Source: Nelumbo lutea
Taxonomy: Eukaryota; Streptophyta; Magnoliopsida; Proteales; Nelumbonaceae
DNA length: 64,000 nt
Direction of reading: 5' to 3'
Assembly (NCBI GenBank): GCA_022828595.1
Contig: JAKGHH010000002.1
Coordinates: 63,460,383-63,524,382 of the forward strand
Below the pieces are notes generated by a model that was given only the letters and a program-made list of their open reading frames with translations, was not told the DNA's origin and searched no databases. Shown here piece by piece: positions 1-11,162 of the stretch. Positions within the stretch are counted from its first letter, which is position 1. Every line of letters starts with the position of its first letter. Made by a program: the position numbers and the translations under genes.

Positions 1-228
1 CACCCTTGGGGGTGAGGTCTTTATATACTAGAGTCCTCATGGGTTAGGTGGAGCAGTTCCTCGATCCTAGTTGTGATGGGACTGGCTTGCGTGGTAGGTG
101 GGTGAAATGCCATCAAATGGTAAAACTGTCCCTTCTCGTCAGAACCAGAGAGTATGTGAGCTAATATAACCGTTACAAGTCACAATCACATAAAATGCAG
201 GGTACGATGGCGAGCTCCTCGAGGTTTT

Positions 229-302
229 CAGGTTGGTGCTTGTGTCAGGCCGCCAGGTTGGTGCCTGGGCTAGGCCGCCAGGTCGCACCTGGGCCAGGCC
301 GC
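229..302. repeat. 25-bp minisatellite, about 3 units
   Basis: Three head-to-tail units of 24-25 bp built on CAGGTTGGTGCCTGGGC followed by AGGCCGC. A decayed fourth unit follows at about 303-320. It lies inside an LTR-like remnant. Confidence 0.75.
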
Positions 303-406
303 AGGGTCGTGCCTGTGGGACACCATCATCTTAGCAAAGGCAAGTTGTTGCCAAAGTGGTCCTGGGTGTCACCTAGTTGTTTTGAGGTGCCGGGCTACAT
401 GAGAAT

Positions 407-489
407 GAACTACCTATGGTGAACTGCCTGTGGTGAGCTACTTATAGTAAGCTGCCTGTGGCGAATTGCCGATAGCGAGCTGCCTAGCT
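407..489. repeat. 14-bp minisatellite, about 6 units
   Basis: Six consecutive 14-bp units of the pattern GARCTGCCTGTGGT (units at 407, 421, 435, 449, 463 and 477) with 2-5 differences each. The register is kept without indels for five units. Confidence 0.8.
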
Positions 490-560
490 ATCAAGAGACT
501 GTACTTAATTGTCAAGAGGCTGCCAGGTGTCATAATGTGATTGGAGGCGGGTCATAATTT

Positions 561-1796
561 GTTATATATCCATTAAATTAGAGGCGAGAATTGATCACGA
601 AGGAGATTGACTTTGGACAATTAAACCAATAGTTTCATAAAAATCTTATACCATCATTGCTTTGTACTTCACCGTTTATTTATTGAAGGAAGACCAATCT
701 CATTGTTCCCTACTTGCCTTTGTTCGATGGGAATTTTGTTCCTTGTCACTTTGGACTACTGAGGTGGCAATTGGAAACCAAACGAACCATGGGATTTGCC
801 ACACTATCCTACCGCCACGTGTCAATTTTCAACCAATCATAAACTTCTCATGTGTTCGTATATTCCACATGGTGGGAATCTTTTGTTGAATCGTGACTAA
901 TTATAAGGATTCTGTTTGGTTACCTAGATCTGCTAAACTTTTCTTTCTTCACATTTGCACCCCACAGTCCAAAGAGTGCATCCTACAGTGCCCCACATCA
1001 CATCCCTCCGGTGCACTGGGAACATTTCCAGATGATAAGTTACGAGGTATTTTTAATACATTCTGAGATGTGCATGTGGGGAGACTGGGGGGCGCTGATG
1101 TGATCTTGACCTTTTCATCTTATAAAAGGAGAGTAAGGATTAGCTGAACGTTTTGGCTTCTCAATAGGCTGTAGAACCAATATGGTTGATTATGAAAATT
1201 TACATCAGCGCCCCACAGAGTGCATCCCACATGCGTCTCGCAGCCCATCTCAACTGTGTATTGGTAACATCTCCTCAGATGTTCTCAATGCATGCTCTGA
1301 AACAGTTCGGGTCAGATAAATACAATGTTGTAAGCATGTTTAATGAGCACTTGAAATTTTTTTTAACACCTACCCTATCATTGAAAAATATTAAAACCCA
1401 TTTTTGACAGTTGTTAAATTAATTATCAAGTAATTTAATTTATGTTGTGTCTACTAGATCCGATCTCACTCGGACTGTGAAAGTAAAATAACAGTTAAAA
1501 ATAACAAATATCAAAAGGATGAAAATAACCCTGTTACCGTAGAAATCACTCTCACCTCTCAAGGCATTGATGAACCTATAATTCTCATGACATTCTTAAG
1601 ATGAACTTTGTTTAAAGAAAGTAAGAAAACATGCGACAGTTAGAATTCCAAGAAAAAAACTGACTAAACGAATAAAGTGGTCTCATAAAATGAGGGTAGT
1701 TTAGGGTTTTAGCAATGTGTAAAGAAATAATCCAACCGCTACCCACTGTTGTGTAGCCCCATGAAGCTAAAAAAAAAACTAGGTATGGGTAGAGTT
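561..1796. other. Gene-free stretch with a fold-back
   Basis: No credible coding region. An inverted repeat lies at about 1065-1245: GGCGCTGATGT near 1091 pairs exactly with ACATCAGCGCC near 1202, and the flanking GTGGGG/CCCCAC extends the stem. The string 'attggtaacatctcc' near 1259 recurs in variants near 8855, 49940 and 56655, so part of this is a dispersed repeat family. Confidence 0.4.
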
Positions 1797-2212
1797 TAGG
1801 GGTGAGCATTATTCGGTTAAAACTAAATTACCGAACTGAAAATTTTGGTTTCGGTTTTTAGATTTAGAAATTTGGTTACCAAAAAAACCGAATTAACTAA
1901 AATTCATGATATAATATATAATATATAATATACTATATATTTATATATTAATATATTATATATAATGTATTATAATGAAATTAAATTTCAAAAAATATAT
2001 TATAATAATATATATTATAGGTTATAATATATATAATATTGTATATTAATTAATTTTGGTTTTTAACCAAAGTAACTAAAAATTTTGATTTGATTATTTT
2101 AGTTTTATTACAATTCGGTTTCGATTTTGATTTTGATTTGTTTATTTTGGTTTTAAAAATTTCAATTTATTCAGTTTGGTTTTTAACCAAATAAACCGAA
2201 TGCTCAGCCCTA
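1797..2212. mobile_element. hAT-type MITE (GGTGAGCATTCGGTT family)
   Basis: The 5' end TAGGGGTGAGCATTATTCGG mirrors the 3' end CCGAATGCTCAGCCCTA, about 20 bp of terminal inverted repeat. The core is very AT-rich (TATATAAT runs) between blocks rich in GGTTTT and AACCAAA. TAGGG..CCCTA ends are typical of hAT-related MITEs. No 8-bp target duplication is visible here. Related copies lie at 31988-32186 (with target duplication) and 33655-34068. Confidence 0.6.
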
Positions 2213-2351
2213 ACCCTAGCCCTAACCTAATAGGACATGGAATCACCACTTACCTCAACCCGGCCCACTTTATCTAATAAATGAGTTGCATAGGTTTTTT
2301 GTAGCCAGCATGGAGATTGGATTCAGTTCTCACAAAACTTGTTTATAGCCA

Positions 2352-2546
2352 TGGTTTTAAAAATCGGACAGTTCGGCCGGAAATAGCAAAAGCCGGTTAG
2401 GTGACCAGTTTTGGTTTTCCCCAAAACCGGAAATTTGCCTAAAACCGTTGATTTTGGTCAATAAACCGCTGAATTGGGCAGTTAACCGTACGACCTGGTA
2501 ATTGAACCCCTGAACAATTCAGTTTTTGTGTCGTTTTTAAAAATCA
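2352..2546. mobile_element. Mutator-like MITE with 12-bp flanking repeat
   Basis: A 195-bp element starts TGGTTTTAAAAATC and ends TTTTTAAAAATCA. It is flanked by the direct repeat TGTTTATAGCCA at 2340-2351 and 2547-2558. The GGTTTT(A)AAAACC..GGAC ends are shared with 43014-43301, where the duplication is 9 bp. Mutator-type duplications of 8-11 bp fit; the extra matching bases here may be chance. Confidence 0.7.
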
Positions 2547-2558
2547 TGTTTATAGCCA

Positions 2559-5477
2559 CTTGCAGTTGTGTCTCCCCATGAAATAAAAAGATAAAAATGT
2601 CAATGTATTTCTAATATACGGTTGCAAATGGCTGTTAGGATGGTGTGAGTATCATTTTGTGAGGACTAAATCTGAATTTCCATTCAAGGTCTAAAGAGTT
2701 TGGATTTACTCCTCACACTGCCATCCTAATCACACCAACATCACAGCATTCGAAGCCACACCTCCTGATCTCCCTAACTTTATAAATTATCATTGACGGA
2801 GAAATATTCCCAATACACTGCTGAAACATGATGTTAAATTGGTGTGAGGGGCTTTCTTTGAGAAACAAATCTGAATAATTGTCCCAATTTCCAAAACCGA
2901 AGCTTTTGTATCCATTAACAAATACCGCCTATCTGTTTGGAACATTTGAATTCAGCCCCCTGCATATCAGCCAAAGTTTTTAAAATCAACTCGGATAACG
3001 AATCAGTCAGGAGTTCGGTTTCTGGGTCAAACGGTCGGGTTTATTCTAATAAAAATAAAATAAAAAATGGTCAAAATTATTAAATAATTCAAACAGTTTA
3101 ACCATCCGAATCAATGGTTTATTGATTAAATCAACATTTTACCCAAAAATCCAATTTTAGTGAAAAACGGAACTGATCACCTGACCAATTCAGTTCCTGA
3201 TATTTCCAGTCCGACCGTCTGATTAGGTCCAGTTTTGAAAACCATAAATCTGCTGTAGGAGTCTACTCTCACACCACACCTTCTCGGCTGTGGGTTTCTT
3301 TGTCCCATTTTGACTTGACTGAGCTTTTTTGGTACTTACTTGATCGAACTATTAAGTTGAATGGAATTGCCTGTGAATTTTTTTCCCAAAAGAAAATTCA
3401 AACTATTTTTATGGATTATTTCATTAAATATTTCTAAAGCCCTAAACTATTTTTATATTATTTTTTTAACCATTTTACCGTTTTTCAAAATCTAAATTCG
3501 AATAATATGTTTCAGTTTTCTTTAAACAATGTTCATCTCAAAAGAACGTTTAGAATGATCGGTTCATCAATACCTTGATAATAATTTGTTATTTAGAATG
3601 ATTATCTAATAAATTTTGATATTTGTTGCCTATGGATAATCTAGTAAATTTACTTTCACCTGTAACTTAAGGGGACAAAATGATGCTAGAATCTATATGC
3701 TCAAAGGTTGTTGATTTGGTCAGAAACTGTACAATTTGGTTGGTTGAACCTTTGACCTATTTGACCCGGTCATCATGTCACGGGTTGTAACTTAATGTAT
3801 GTGTAAGTTTTTGGAGGCCATAACCTTATGCTCAAATGTGTGATTGGGGTGATTTTCTTATGATTGTGGGTAATTTTTTAAGATCTATGCATCCTAAGGC
3901 ACTACTTGCCCTGTTATTTTTGCCAAAAAAAAATTGGCCTGAAAATGCAAATTTTAATGATTTTTACAAATAAAATTTTAAAAATTAAATTAAAAAATAT
4001 AAAATAGTGCATATTTAACATGTAGAATATAATTATGTATTATTTATTGATAAAGTATGTATTTATACCAATTCTTATAATTGAACGAGGACTGGCCCTG
4101 AACCCAGTCTGATCTTTCCAAGCTGCAACCTTATTTATAACATCGATCATCCGACTTTTTGATAAGCATAATACTACAAATAAATTAAAAAATAGACAAT
4201 TTACAGTATGTTGAAACCAATTTCATGGGACATACGACCAAATAATATTAACATCATCAACAAACAACTTAGCTTCCTGAGCCAACCTATGAGCAGATAA
4301 AGTAGAATTAATTTATAGAAATATATATATATATATATATACATTCTCAAAACATTTCAATAGCAGAAATACAGAAAAAAAAAAGATCCAAGAATCCATG
4401 TAATTTCCAGTCCAAAGACAAACCCTGATTAGCTACACCCTGGACCTCCATCCCTTGAGACTTAGGAAGAAAAAACAGAAGAAAAAACAGAAGAATCTGG
4501 AGATCTAGATTCATAAGGATGCGAAATTAAAAACATAAATTAATTAATTAAAACAAGAACCGTGACAAATTGGACCAACATCTTGTCACGGTTCAATAAT
4601 TTGGGACTCTCATTGGCATAATACAAAATTTGGATTCAACATCATGAGAGAGAGAGAGAGCTGTCTTTACACGATTGAACTCAAAATTTTATTATTTCAA
4701 AAAAGGGGTCCCACAACGTAGCAATAAATTCACCACATGCCAACCTAGACGAAGGTACATCATGACTAAACTGAATAGGGAGAGATGTGTGTTTTACTTT
4801 CGTTGTTTGAAATGAAGTTGATTGAACTCAATCTTATTGGCTTCGGATATGCTACTCACATCTTTACGCACAGGACTTATCAGCTGCACATTCGATAGAG
4901 ATGTAGCAACATTTTATGGGTAGCAGATCCCTTTTCAATTTTATTATATGCTAACGAAGGTCCTAAAGGATAGCAATAGACTCACTGTTTGAATTGATCA
5001 AAATTTTATAATACCAATAAAAGGTCCCATATCTTTATACTCACATATTACCCAAATAACTAATCGATACATATATAAAAATAAATCTTAGCCCGGGATA
5101 AGTGGCAGATCGGAATTGATATTAATATATAAGTGGGTATTCGTGTTTTAGGGTAGGGGTATTTGTTACTTTAAATTGTATAGAGTTGTAGTGAAATTCG
5201 GAATTGTATAGTATAATGTCTAGAAGGGTTTTTTGGCAATACCCTGTTGTTCGGATTACTTTCAGGTGGTTGATGATTCAGAGGCCAAAGTGGAGGATTT
5301 TTGCTAGATGAGGACTTGGATGCTGAACTGACTAGGCCGAGCTAGGGGGTAGATTGGGTGCCGAGCTAGGTTGATTTCCGAGGTAGGTAGCTCTTCAGAG
5401 AAACCTGCAAGGAATCAATGTTAGAAGACCTTGGGTGGCTAACCCAACAAGGTTGCTCCGGTGATTAAGTTAGTATT
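2559..5477. other. Gene-free, AT-rich stretch with repeat fragments
   Basis: No coding region is supported. It holds a small inverted-repeat element at about 2634-2736 (TTAGGATGG..GTGTGAG against CTCACAC..CCATCCTAA), a decayed copy of the GGTTTTAAAACC family at about 2966-3245, an (AT)n run near 4321-4342 and a GA run near 4647. The stretch 5290-5477 (CCGAGCTAGG motifs) reads like sequence adjoining the LTR that follows. Confidence 0.4.
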
Positions 5478-5649
5478 TGATGGAGGGTGATTTCACCTAA
5501 CCTCATAACGAGAGGACACGTGGACGTGACTCGACATAGGTGACAACTCAGCATAATGAGCTCACTCCAACTCAGCGTAACGAGCTCGCTATAACCCAGC
5601 CTGACAGATCGCCATGAATAGCAGCTTGCTACAAGATAATACTCCATTG

Positions 5650-5745
5650 CCCCGAGCTAAGACTCCCCCAAGTAGGGAGCACCCCGAGCTAAGACTCTCC
5701 AAAGTAGGGAGCACCCCGAGCTAAGATTCTCCCAAGTAGGGAGAA
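5650..5745. repeat. 32-bp minisatellite inside LTR, 3 units
   Basis: Three tandem 32-bp units, each beginning CCCCGAGCTAAGA and ending AGTAGGGAG followed by CA or AA, with a decayed fourth start at 5746. The equivalent place in the LTR at 11163 holds a different, 26-bp repeat. Confidence 0.8.
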
Positions 5746-6240
5746 TCCCGAACTGAAGACACTTTGGGTTAAGCTCGTCAGCTCCCTAGCTAAAATAAGC
5801 TCGCTCCTGTCCAAACCTAAGTAGGCCACCTCGAAGACCTGCCTCAGATAGAATCACCTCGGCGTATCACCAATAGCTCGGTATAAGGTAGTTCGTTGCA
5901 GAACAGCTCGGCGTATCGCAGGAGGTTTCCTGCCTGACAACCGTACCTTTCAACCCTAGAGACTGTGCCCACATCTCTCGCCTGGTGGCATCGTGCCTAC
6001 CAACCCTAGAGGCTATTTTTTTCTGGCAGGACCGTACTCTATAGCGATCAACTTCGCCCACCAGCTCAGCTCTAACAAATAACGGCCAGGCACTCCAAGC
6101 CGTTATCTGACATTAGATTGCCGTAGCAGAGATTCGAAGGCAGTTGCACCTAATATGTCAGGATACTAGTATATAAGGACCCCAGCCCCTCGAGGCATGG
6201 GTATTGTGTGATCATCACTCTAGCTCTTTAATTTATCTAC

Positions 6241-6241
<1 letters not shown>

Positions 6242-6285
<44 letters not shown>
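6242..6285. repeat. (CT)n microsatellite
   Basis: About 22 uninterrupted CT dinucleotides in the downstream part of the LTR, after the ACAACTCTCTC motif also present (shorter) in the 11163 LTR at about 12000. Confidence 0.9.
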
Positions 6286-6289
<4 letters not shown>

Positions 6290-6444
6290 AGCTTTCAATC
6301 CGGTTACTAACTTAACCATTGGAGTGTTCCTGCCGGGTGAGCCCCCCAGGTTCCTTCATCTTCTTCCTCACAAGTATCTCTCGTCCGGCGCCAGGTAGAA
6401 GCGTAGCCACTTCCAGCTAGGAGTGACCAGATTGCGCACCATCA

Positions 6445-6960
6445 ATACTCTTGTAGTAGATCGCAAGCTAAAAAATTAGAAAGTATGAGAGCTAAAATGT
6501 GCTTACTCGCCTCTCTCTTGTGTCCTTAGGATTGGTGCCTTTATATAGCCATTGTTTGGTGTAGGCCTCATGCACCGCATCCGAGATTTCCGGGAGGTCG
6601 TGCTTAACTGGTCCGAGATTCTTAGAGGTAACCACCATCCACGTTGACCATCCTTTGGAACATTCGGTACATGAGACAACTTCCGAAAACCTGGTAGCGC
6701 TGGGATATGCATGTCGACTTTATCGGCGAGCACGTCTCGTAGGTCGCCACCTGGACCTCAATCAGGCCGTAACGCCCTCGAGTGAGGTTGCTCCGCGCGT
6801 CAATGTTACTTTGGCCAGTGACAAGGTGCTACAGGTTGGCCTTGGACGAAGTGCTTCTAACCGACCTAAGTTATGGTCGAGGTCGCCAGGTTGGCGATGA
6901 AGGCAAATCGTCAGATCGGGGCGAAGAGAAATCATGATCTGGGACTCCAAATGATGAAGA
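6445..6960 (-). repeat. LTR-like remnant, minus orientation
   Basis: GC-rich stretch without a gene. On the minus strand a TATATAAAGG box near 6541-6550 is followed by a leader rich in GAGAGAGG and AGCTCTC, the layout of an LTR promoter. It resembles 1-560 and 60243-60970 in texture. Ends and target duplication were not found. The open reading frames here overlap on both strands and show no known domain. Confidence 0.35.
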
Positions 6961-7047
6961 GGGATGATAAAGATGAAAATATTATATTATTGATTGTTTC
7001 AATTGGCCACATGTGAAAAATTAACGCCATTCTTTTTATTCTCAGTG

Positions 7048-7923
7048 TCACTTGAAAACGTATTTTACAAGACCGGGGAAGTGAATATTTATGAATACGT
7101 AGTCCACCCAATCGATGCACTTACTTTGGGTCGAACTAAAACACACTCGCGCCAACGTAGTTCACCACTTACAAGAGTATTTCATCTTTCTTGTTTATCC
7201 GTATTTCATTACCTATTTACTTTGAGGAAGACGCGTATTCATTTAACTGATCCCTCGCCCATAAGAAAAGAACAGAAAAGAAAAGAGAACTGATTCAATA
7301 GGCAAACATTCGTAGGCATATTTGATAAGTACTCGATAAATATTCTATCAACAGTCTTAAAATTTTGTTTAAATCATGTCAACGCCAGTCAATCTACATC
7401 TATGGTGTGTAAAATAAACCTTAATTTAAAGGGATCAAGTAAGGTATAGCTATGTATATGCGTGCGGAAGTCATCCATAGTGCTGAACATTTCGACCCTC
7501 CCAACCTTGACAGGCTTCTCATATGAATCCATGTCTTAAGGAGGACCCAACATGGTAGATGAGCACACAAGGTTGATTGATCAGATGAGCTACCATGGCC
7601 ACAATAATGGAATTCACCACCATAGATCCCCAGGAATCTTTCACAACTTCCAACTTCAAGAGTATTTCTTATTGTATGCATGCATTGATGGGAAATGCTC
7701 ACTGACATAGACATAAATGTTATATTTTTAAGTGAATGCGTTGAATATGTATATTGTACGTATCTATATTAATTAATGAATAGATGCATCAGTCGGTTGG
7801 GTTGAATGAATGATAGATGATGAATTAAATCACCACATCCATGATCAACATATATAGGACCATCAGCAGGGAAACAAGTTAGCTTTTCCTTACCATAACC
7901 GAGTATCCAGACTATTAATAGTT
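7048..7923 (-). pseudogene. Fatty acyl-CoA reductase pseudogene (3' exons only)
   Basis: A broken copy of the reductase at 16307-23823. Exon 10 is recognisable at about 7048-7150, ending in the same KYVFK-stop, but has an in-frame TAG where the intact gene has CAG and a 4-bp insertion after FDPK. Exon 8 (about 7430-7640) lacks some 60 bp in its middle and is frameshifted. Exon 7 (about 7842-7923) has small indels. Exon 9 is missing between exons 8 and 10, and exon 6 is not found upstream. The neighbouring introns still align with those of the intact gene, including the '..taaataattttggagagag' stretch. It cannot make a working enzyme. Orientation matches the parent, as in a tandem or segmental duplication. 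Confidence 0.85.
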
Positions 7924-8817
7924 CTGTGATTGATCAAAATGAGGGCAAGAAGGAAATGTGATGAGAAACCAGTTTATGAAAGTAAATAATTTTGGAGAGA
8001 GAGAGAGAACTTATGAAATTACTTGTCTTAATCTCTCTCTCAATCTATCTATCTATCTATATATATATATATATATAATAAAATTGGATGATTCATGTCA
8101 TTATGTCTTTCCTTTGAGATAATTTATTTTCTCAATTTTTTGCATTTTTTTCTATTTTCTTTTGTTTTAGAAATATAGAAAAGTAATCATTGCTTATTCT
8201 GATTAGATTAATAAAGCTACACACTATTAGTGTGAGAGAGAGAGGGAAACCTTTGGGTTTTCCAATGCCTCTTATTTTAATGCATGTTACTATTACATTA
8301 AAAAAAAACATTTAAGAGAGAGAGATGAAGGAGGGAGGGAATAGTTTTTTAAATTGTTAATTAATGAAAATTATATAAATTATATTTGAAACTGTAAATA
8401 ATGCAATTAAATTTTAAACTATAATTAAAAGAAATTATATTTAAATATAATTTAAGTTATATATAGTAGAAAATTACATTTAATGAACAAAAATTAGCCA
8501 ATAAAATAACCAAAAATAAAGCACCAATAATTTTTTCATAATTACTAAAATTTATCCAAAAAATACCAAATATGGATTAACATGATTTCCAATAAATATG
8601 ATAAATTAGATAATTTAAAAAAAATATAACCATTAAAATTACTTTTTTGAAAATATGTACCAATTATCAATAATCTTCAAGAAGTACATGTAATTAGTTC
8701 ATAGTGTATTTAAAATACATTTGTTTTTTGTATAAATTATAAATTATATAATTTAAACATTATAATCCTTGTATATACACTTTATACATGCTAAAACAGA
8801 ACAAGCACTGCCCTAGT

Positions 8818-8956
8818 CTGTTTGGATCTCCTACCCACACATCACTATAGTTGCACATTGAGAACACCTCATGTATTTGCATATTACAATTCATGGAAGA
8901 TGTTCCCAATATACACTTGTAGTGTCTTGTGAGTAGGTGTGGTAGGAGATTTGGAT
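8818..8956. mobile_element. Fold-back MITE, private to the duplicate
   Basis: About 139 bp with imperfect inverted arms of about 50 bp: TTTGGATCTCCTACCCACAC at the left pairs with GTGTGGTAGGAGATTTGGA at the right, and ATTGAGAACACCTC with GATGTTCCCAAT near the centre. It interrupts the alignment between this copy and intron 5 of the intact reductase, where nothing equivalent lies near 18130. Confidence 0.6.
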
Positions 8957-10469
8957 TGCTTATAAGTATATCTGTTCACGGGACAGCTTAGGATTGGCTT
9001 TTGCCAATATTTGAATTGGCCTGCCTTGAAACCTGGCCCACAAACAGATCTACCTACAAGTAAGGTTAAAAACAGAAGAAAAAAACAGAGATCAGTTTAA
9101 TCGGTTGGGTTGGGATCAGGCTGGATCCTGGTTGGGCCTGTGTTGGCCCAATTTCTCAACTTAAGTTAGTTTCATACTTTTCAATCTTAACCCTAACCTA
9201 TACTTAAAATTTAAAACCCTACAAAATCAAAGTAGGCTCAGATTGGGATAAGGTCAAAGCCCGACTTGGGCCACTATAGGCTATGTCTTGTTTGGCGTGA
9301 AAAATAGAAAAGTCCAAACTTTTAGATACAAGCCCAACCCAAGGACCAAAATTCAAGTTAACCCATATGAACTTGTTGGCTAGATTAGTCTACGCTCGGG
9401 TTGGGCTTTCCTAAATTACACCACTACATATAGTACAAAATTTCTTTAATATTATGTTTGGTTTGATAGAAAATGAGGAAGAAAGTGAAAGTTGATGGAA
9501 AATCATTAACAAATTTTGTAAAATAATTAAGGAACTTTTTCTTTTGTTTTTTTTGTTTATATCTTATTTTCTGTCAAACCAAAAACAAAAACGGAAGAAT
9601 GAAAGAGAAGTCTTAATTCATGTAGGACCCGTATTTGGAGGTGTGCTTTAATGAGGTGCCTCTCAAGCTTCCTTTGAGTTCGAAAAGATGCAAACTAAAT
9701 AATACTTATAATAAACAATACTCACCATTACATTGGTGGAAAAGATTACTATGACAACTTAAGAAGTAATTCACAATTCAGATGTTTGAAAAGTTTTTAT
9801 TTATTTACATTTTCTTATTGGCTAAAAGACATATGATAGTGGGGTTCACAATTCAGATGGCTGAAAAGGTTTTATTTATTTGTTTTTTATTATTGGGTAG
9901 GGGACATAAGATCCATTAGGTAAGACGACCCATTTGATGGTGGGGTTCACATATCTGGGTCAATGGGACAATGGGGCATGTGAAAGTTAAATGGAGGGTA
10001 CCCGTTACCCTCATTATTGTAGAATGATTCTTCTTGTATTAGACAACCCTACCTATTTCAGCCATCTACAGGAAAATGGGGCATTTCCCTACTTTAGCCT
10101 CAACAAGTGCAAATGCAAAATGTCCTTTTCGGATCGTGTATGTTGAATTTCAGAGGAGAAGAACCACGTTTCCGTTGATCTTTTCTAATTTCAGAGGAAA
10201 ACAGAGATTTGTTTATGAAGATTCCCTGTGTTTTGTGAGTAGTATGGATTAATTGGACATGAGAATGTTGACAGTATGAACAAGGAAGGAGTTGCATTGG
10301 ATGATCTAATCATATAGTTGCAGAATCAGGTAATGAAAAAAGGAGAGCGGGCCTGAGGGTTTTCGGCTATGCATGAAAGCTCGAAATTGCCCAGGGACTC
10401 TCAGAGCTCAAAGAAAGAAACCTAACCCCAGAAGAAAAAGCTTAGAAAGATTTTAGATTTGATTATTTT

Positions 10470-10550
10470 TACCATCCCCAACCTATAACCCTCCAAACCA
10501 GTGGGATTCGATCCCAAGCCTCCCTTACAACCAGCAAAGAGTTTATGGGA
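10470..10550 (-). mobile_element. tRNA-derived SINE fragment (candidate)
   Basis: On the minus strand a Pol III B-box-like GGATCGAATCC (plus 10504-10514) follows, about 25 bp downstream, a GGTTGTAAGGGAGG stretch that could be a decayed A box. The layout matches the candidate at 42415-42660. No full tRNA fold is present. Confidence 0.4.
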
Positions 10551-10734
10551 CGTGGGATTTCCTGTCTACAAAAACTCTGCCTACGTTTGCTCACAACACA
10601 CTATTCCCATAAACTGAGAACATTTCCCCCTGCATAATACTATATAGGAGATACAAACATGGATGTGGTTGTAGTTTCAAGCTCTACGTACTAGGAAGCG
10701 CCAAAGTCCACCGTAGAGTTATTTAGGAGGGGGT

Positions 10735-10923
10735 GACTCCCTCGTCACCCCCTGCTTTGTCTCTCTCTATTCCTAGGGAGGTTTTCTCTTGCTCTCTCGA
10801 GGTTTGTCTCTCTTTGTTCGTAGAGAGGTTTTCCTCTGTTCTGTGTTTTTCCCCTCTCTATGTTTCTCCTTTTTCTGTGCTTTTTCCCCTTCTCTCTCGA
10901 GGTATTTGTTTCCCCTCTCCTCT

Positions 10924-10966
<43 letters not shown>

Positions 10967-11060
10967 AGATCTCTTTAGATCTCTCAAGGATCAACTCTTT
11001 CTTTCTTTGTTTCTCTAATCTTCTATATTTTTCTTTGTTTTCTTTCTTTCTGCGGGCATT
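10735..11060. repeat. Pyrimidine-rich tract with (CT)n
   Basis: Over 300 bp in which the plus strand is overwhelmingly C and T, with a pure (CT)n run at about 10928-10963. Long open frames here (SLSLSL on plus, RERERE on minus) are artefacts of this composition. It lies just upstream of the LTR at 11163. Confidence 0.8.
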
Positions 11061-11162
11061 CTGACGTCCAAGTTGACTGAGATAATGCTAGATGGCCGAG
11101 ATAGTGCTCCGACGATAGTTCTCTCTCTATTTCTGTGTTTCTCCAACCTCCTAGATGGCTGT

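Larger units (their letters stand above)
1..560 (-). repeat. LTR-like retroelement remnant with minisatellites
   Basis: No gene is visible. The stretch is GC-richer than its surroundings and holds two minisatellites (229-302 and 407-489). On the minus strand there is a TATA-like string near position 25. The overall look (short GC-rich tandem repeats, then a transcript-like leader on the minus strand) resembles the stretches at 6445-6960 and 60243-60970. I read all three as decayed LTRs of related gypsy elements. No TG/CA ends or target duplication could be fixed, so this is an inference from resemblance. Confidence 0.35.
5478..6444 (+). repeat. LTR (solo or truncated) of a gypsy element
   Basis: This stretch aligns by eye with the LTR at 11163-12156: both start TGATGGa/gGGTGATTT, share an ACACGTGGACRTGA block, and end in CCAGCTAGGAGTGAC..TTGCGC..CATCA. 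It carries a 32-bp minisatellite and a (CT)n tract. No gag or pol follows, so it is a solo LTR or a fragment. The expected 5-bp target duplication is absent (GTATT before, ATACT after), and related sequence may extend upstream to about 5455, so the 5' edge is uncertain. Confidence 0.65.
7924..10730. other. Duplicated reductase intron 5, decayed
   Basis: No gene. Blocks align by eye with intron 5 of the intact reductase: about 8778-8808 with 18098-18130 (CTTTATACATGCTAAA), about 9540-9730 with 19755-19950 (TTGGAGGTGTGCT and AATAAACAATACT), and about 9950-9980 with 21245-21270 (TGGGTCAATGG). Between 8030 and 8760 lies AT-rich DNA with no counterpart, where exon 6 should be. A MITE sits at 8818-8956. 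The stretch 9990-10460 has nothing I recognise. Confidence 0.65.

Noticed and set aside
229..489. Regular short repeats considered as a CRISPR array
   Set aside because: Units are adjacent without unique spacers and the DNA is clearly plant nuclear.
6503..7293. Several open frames of 60-99 codons around 6.5-7.3 kb
   Set aside because: They overlap on both strands, in an LTR-like remnant and in the reductase pseudogene exon 10 (read in the wrong direction).
10733..11064. Overlapping open frames of 70-90 codons on both strands
   Set aside because: They arise from the pyrimidine-rich (CT)n tract (SLSLSL/RERERE) and have no domain.
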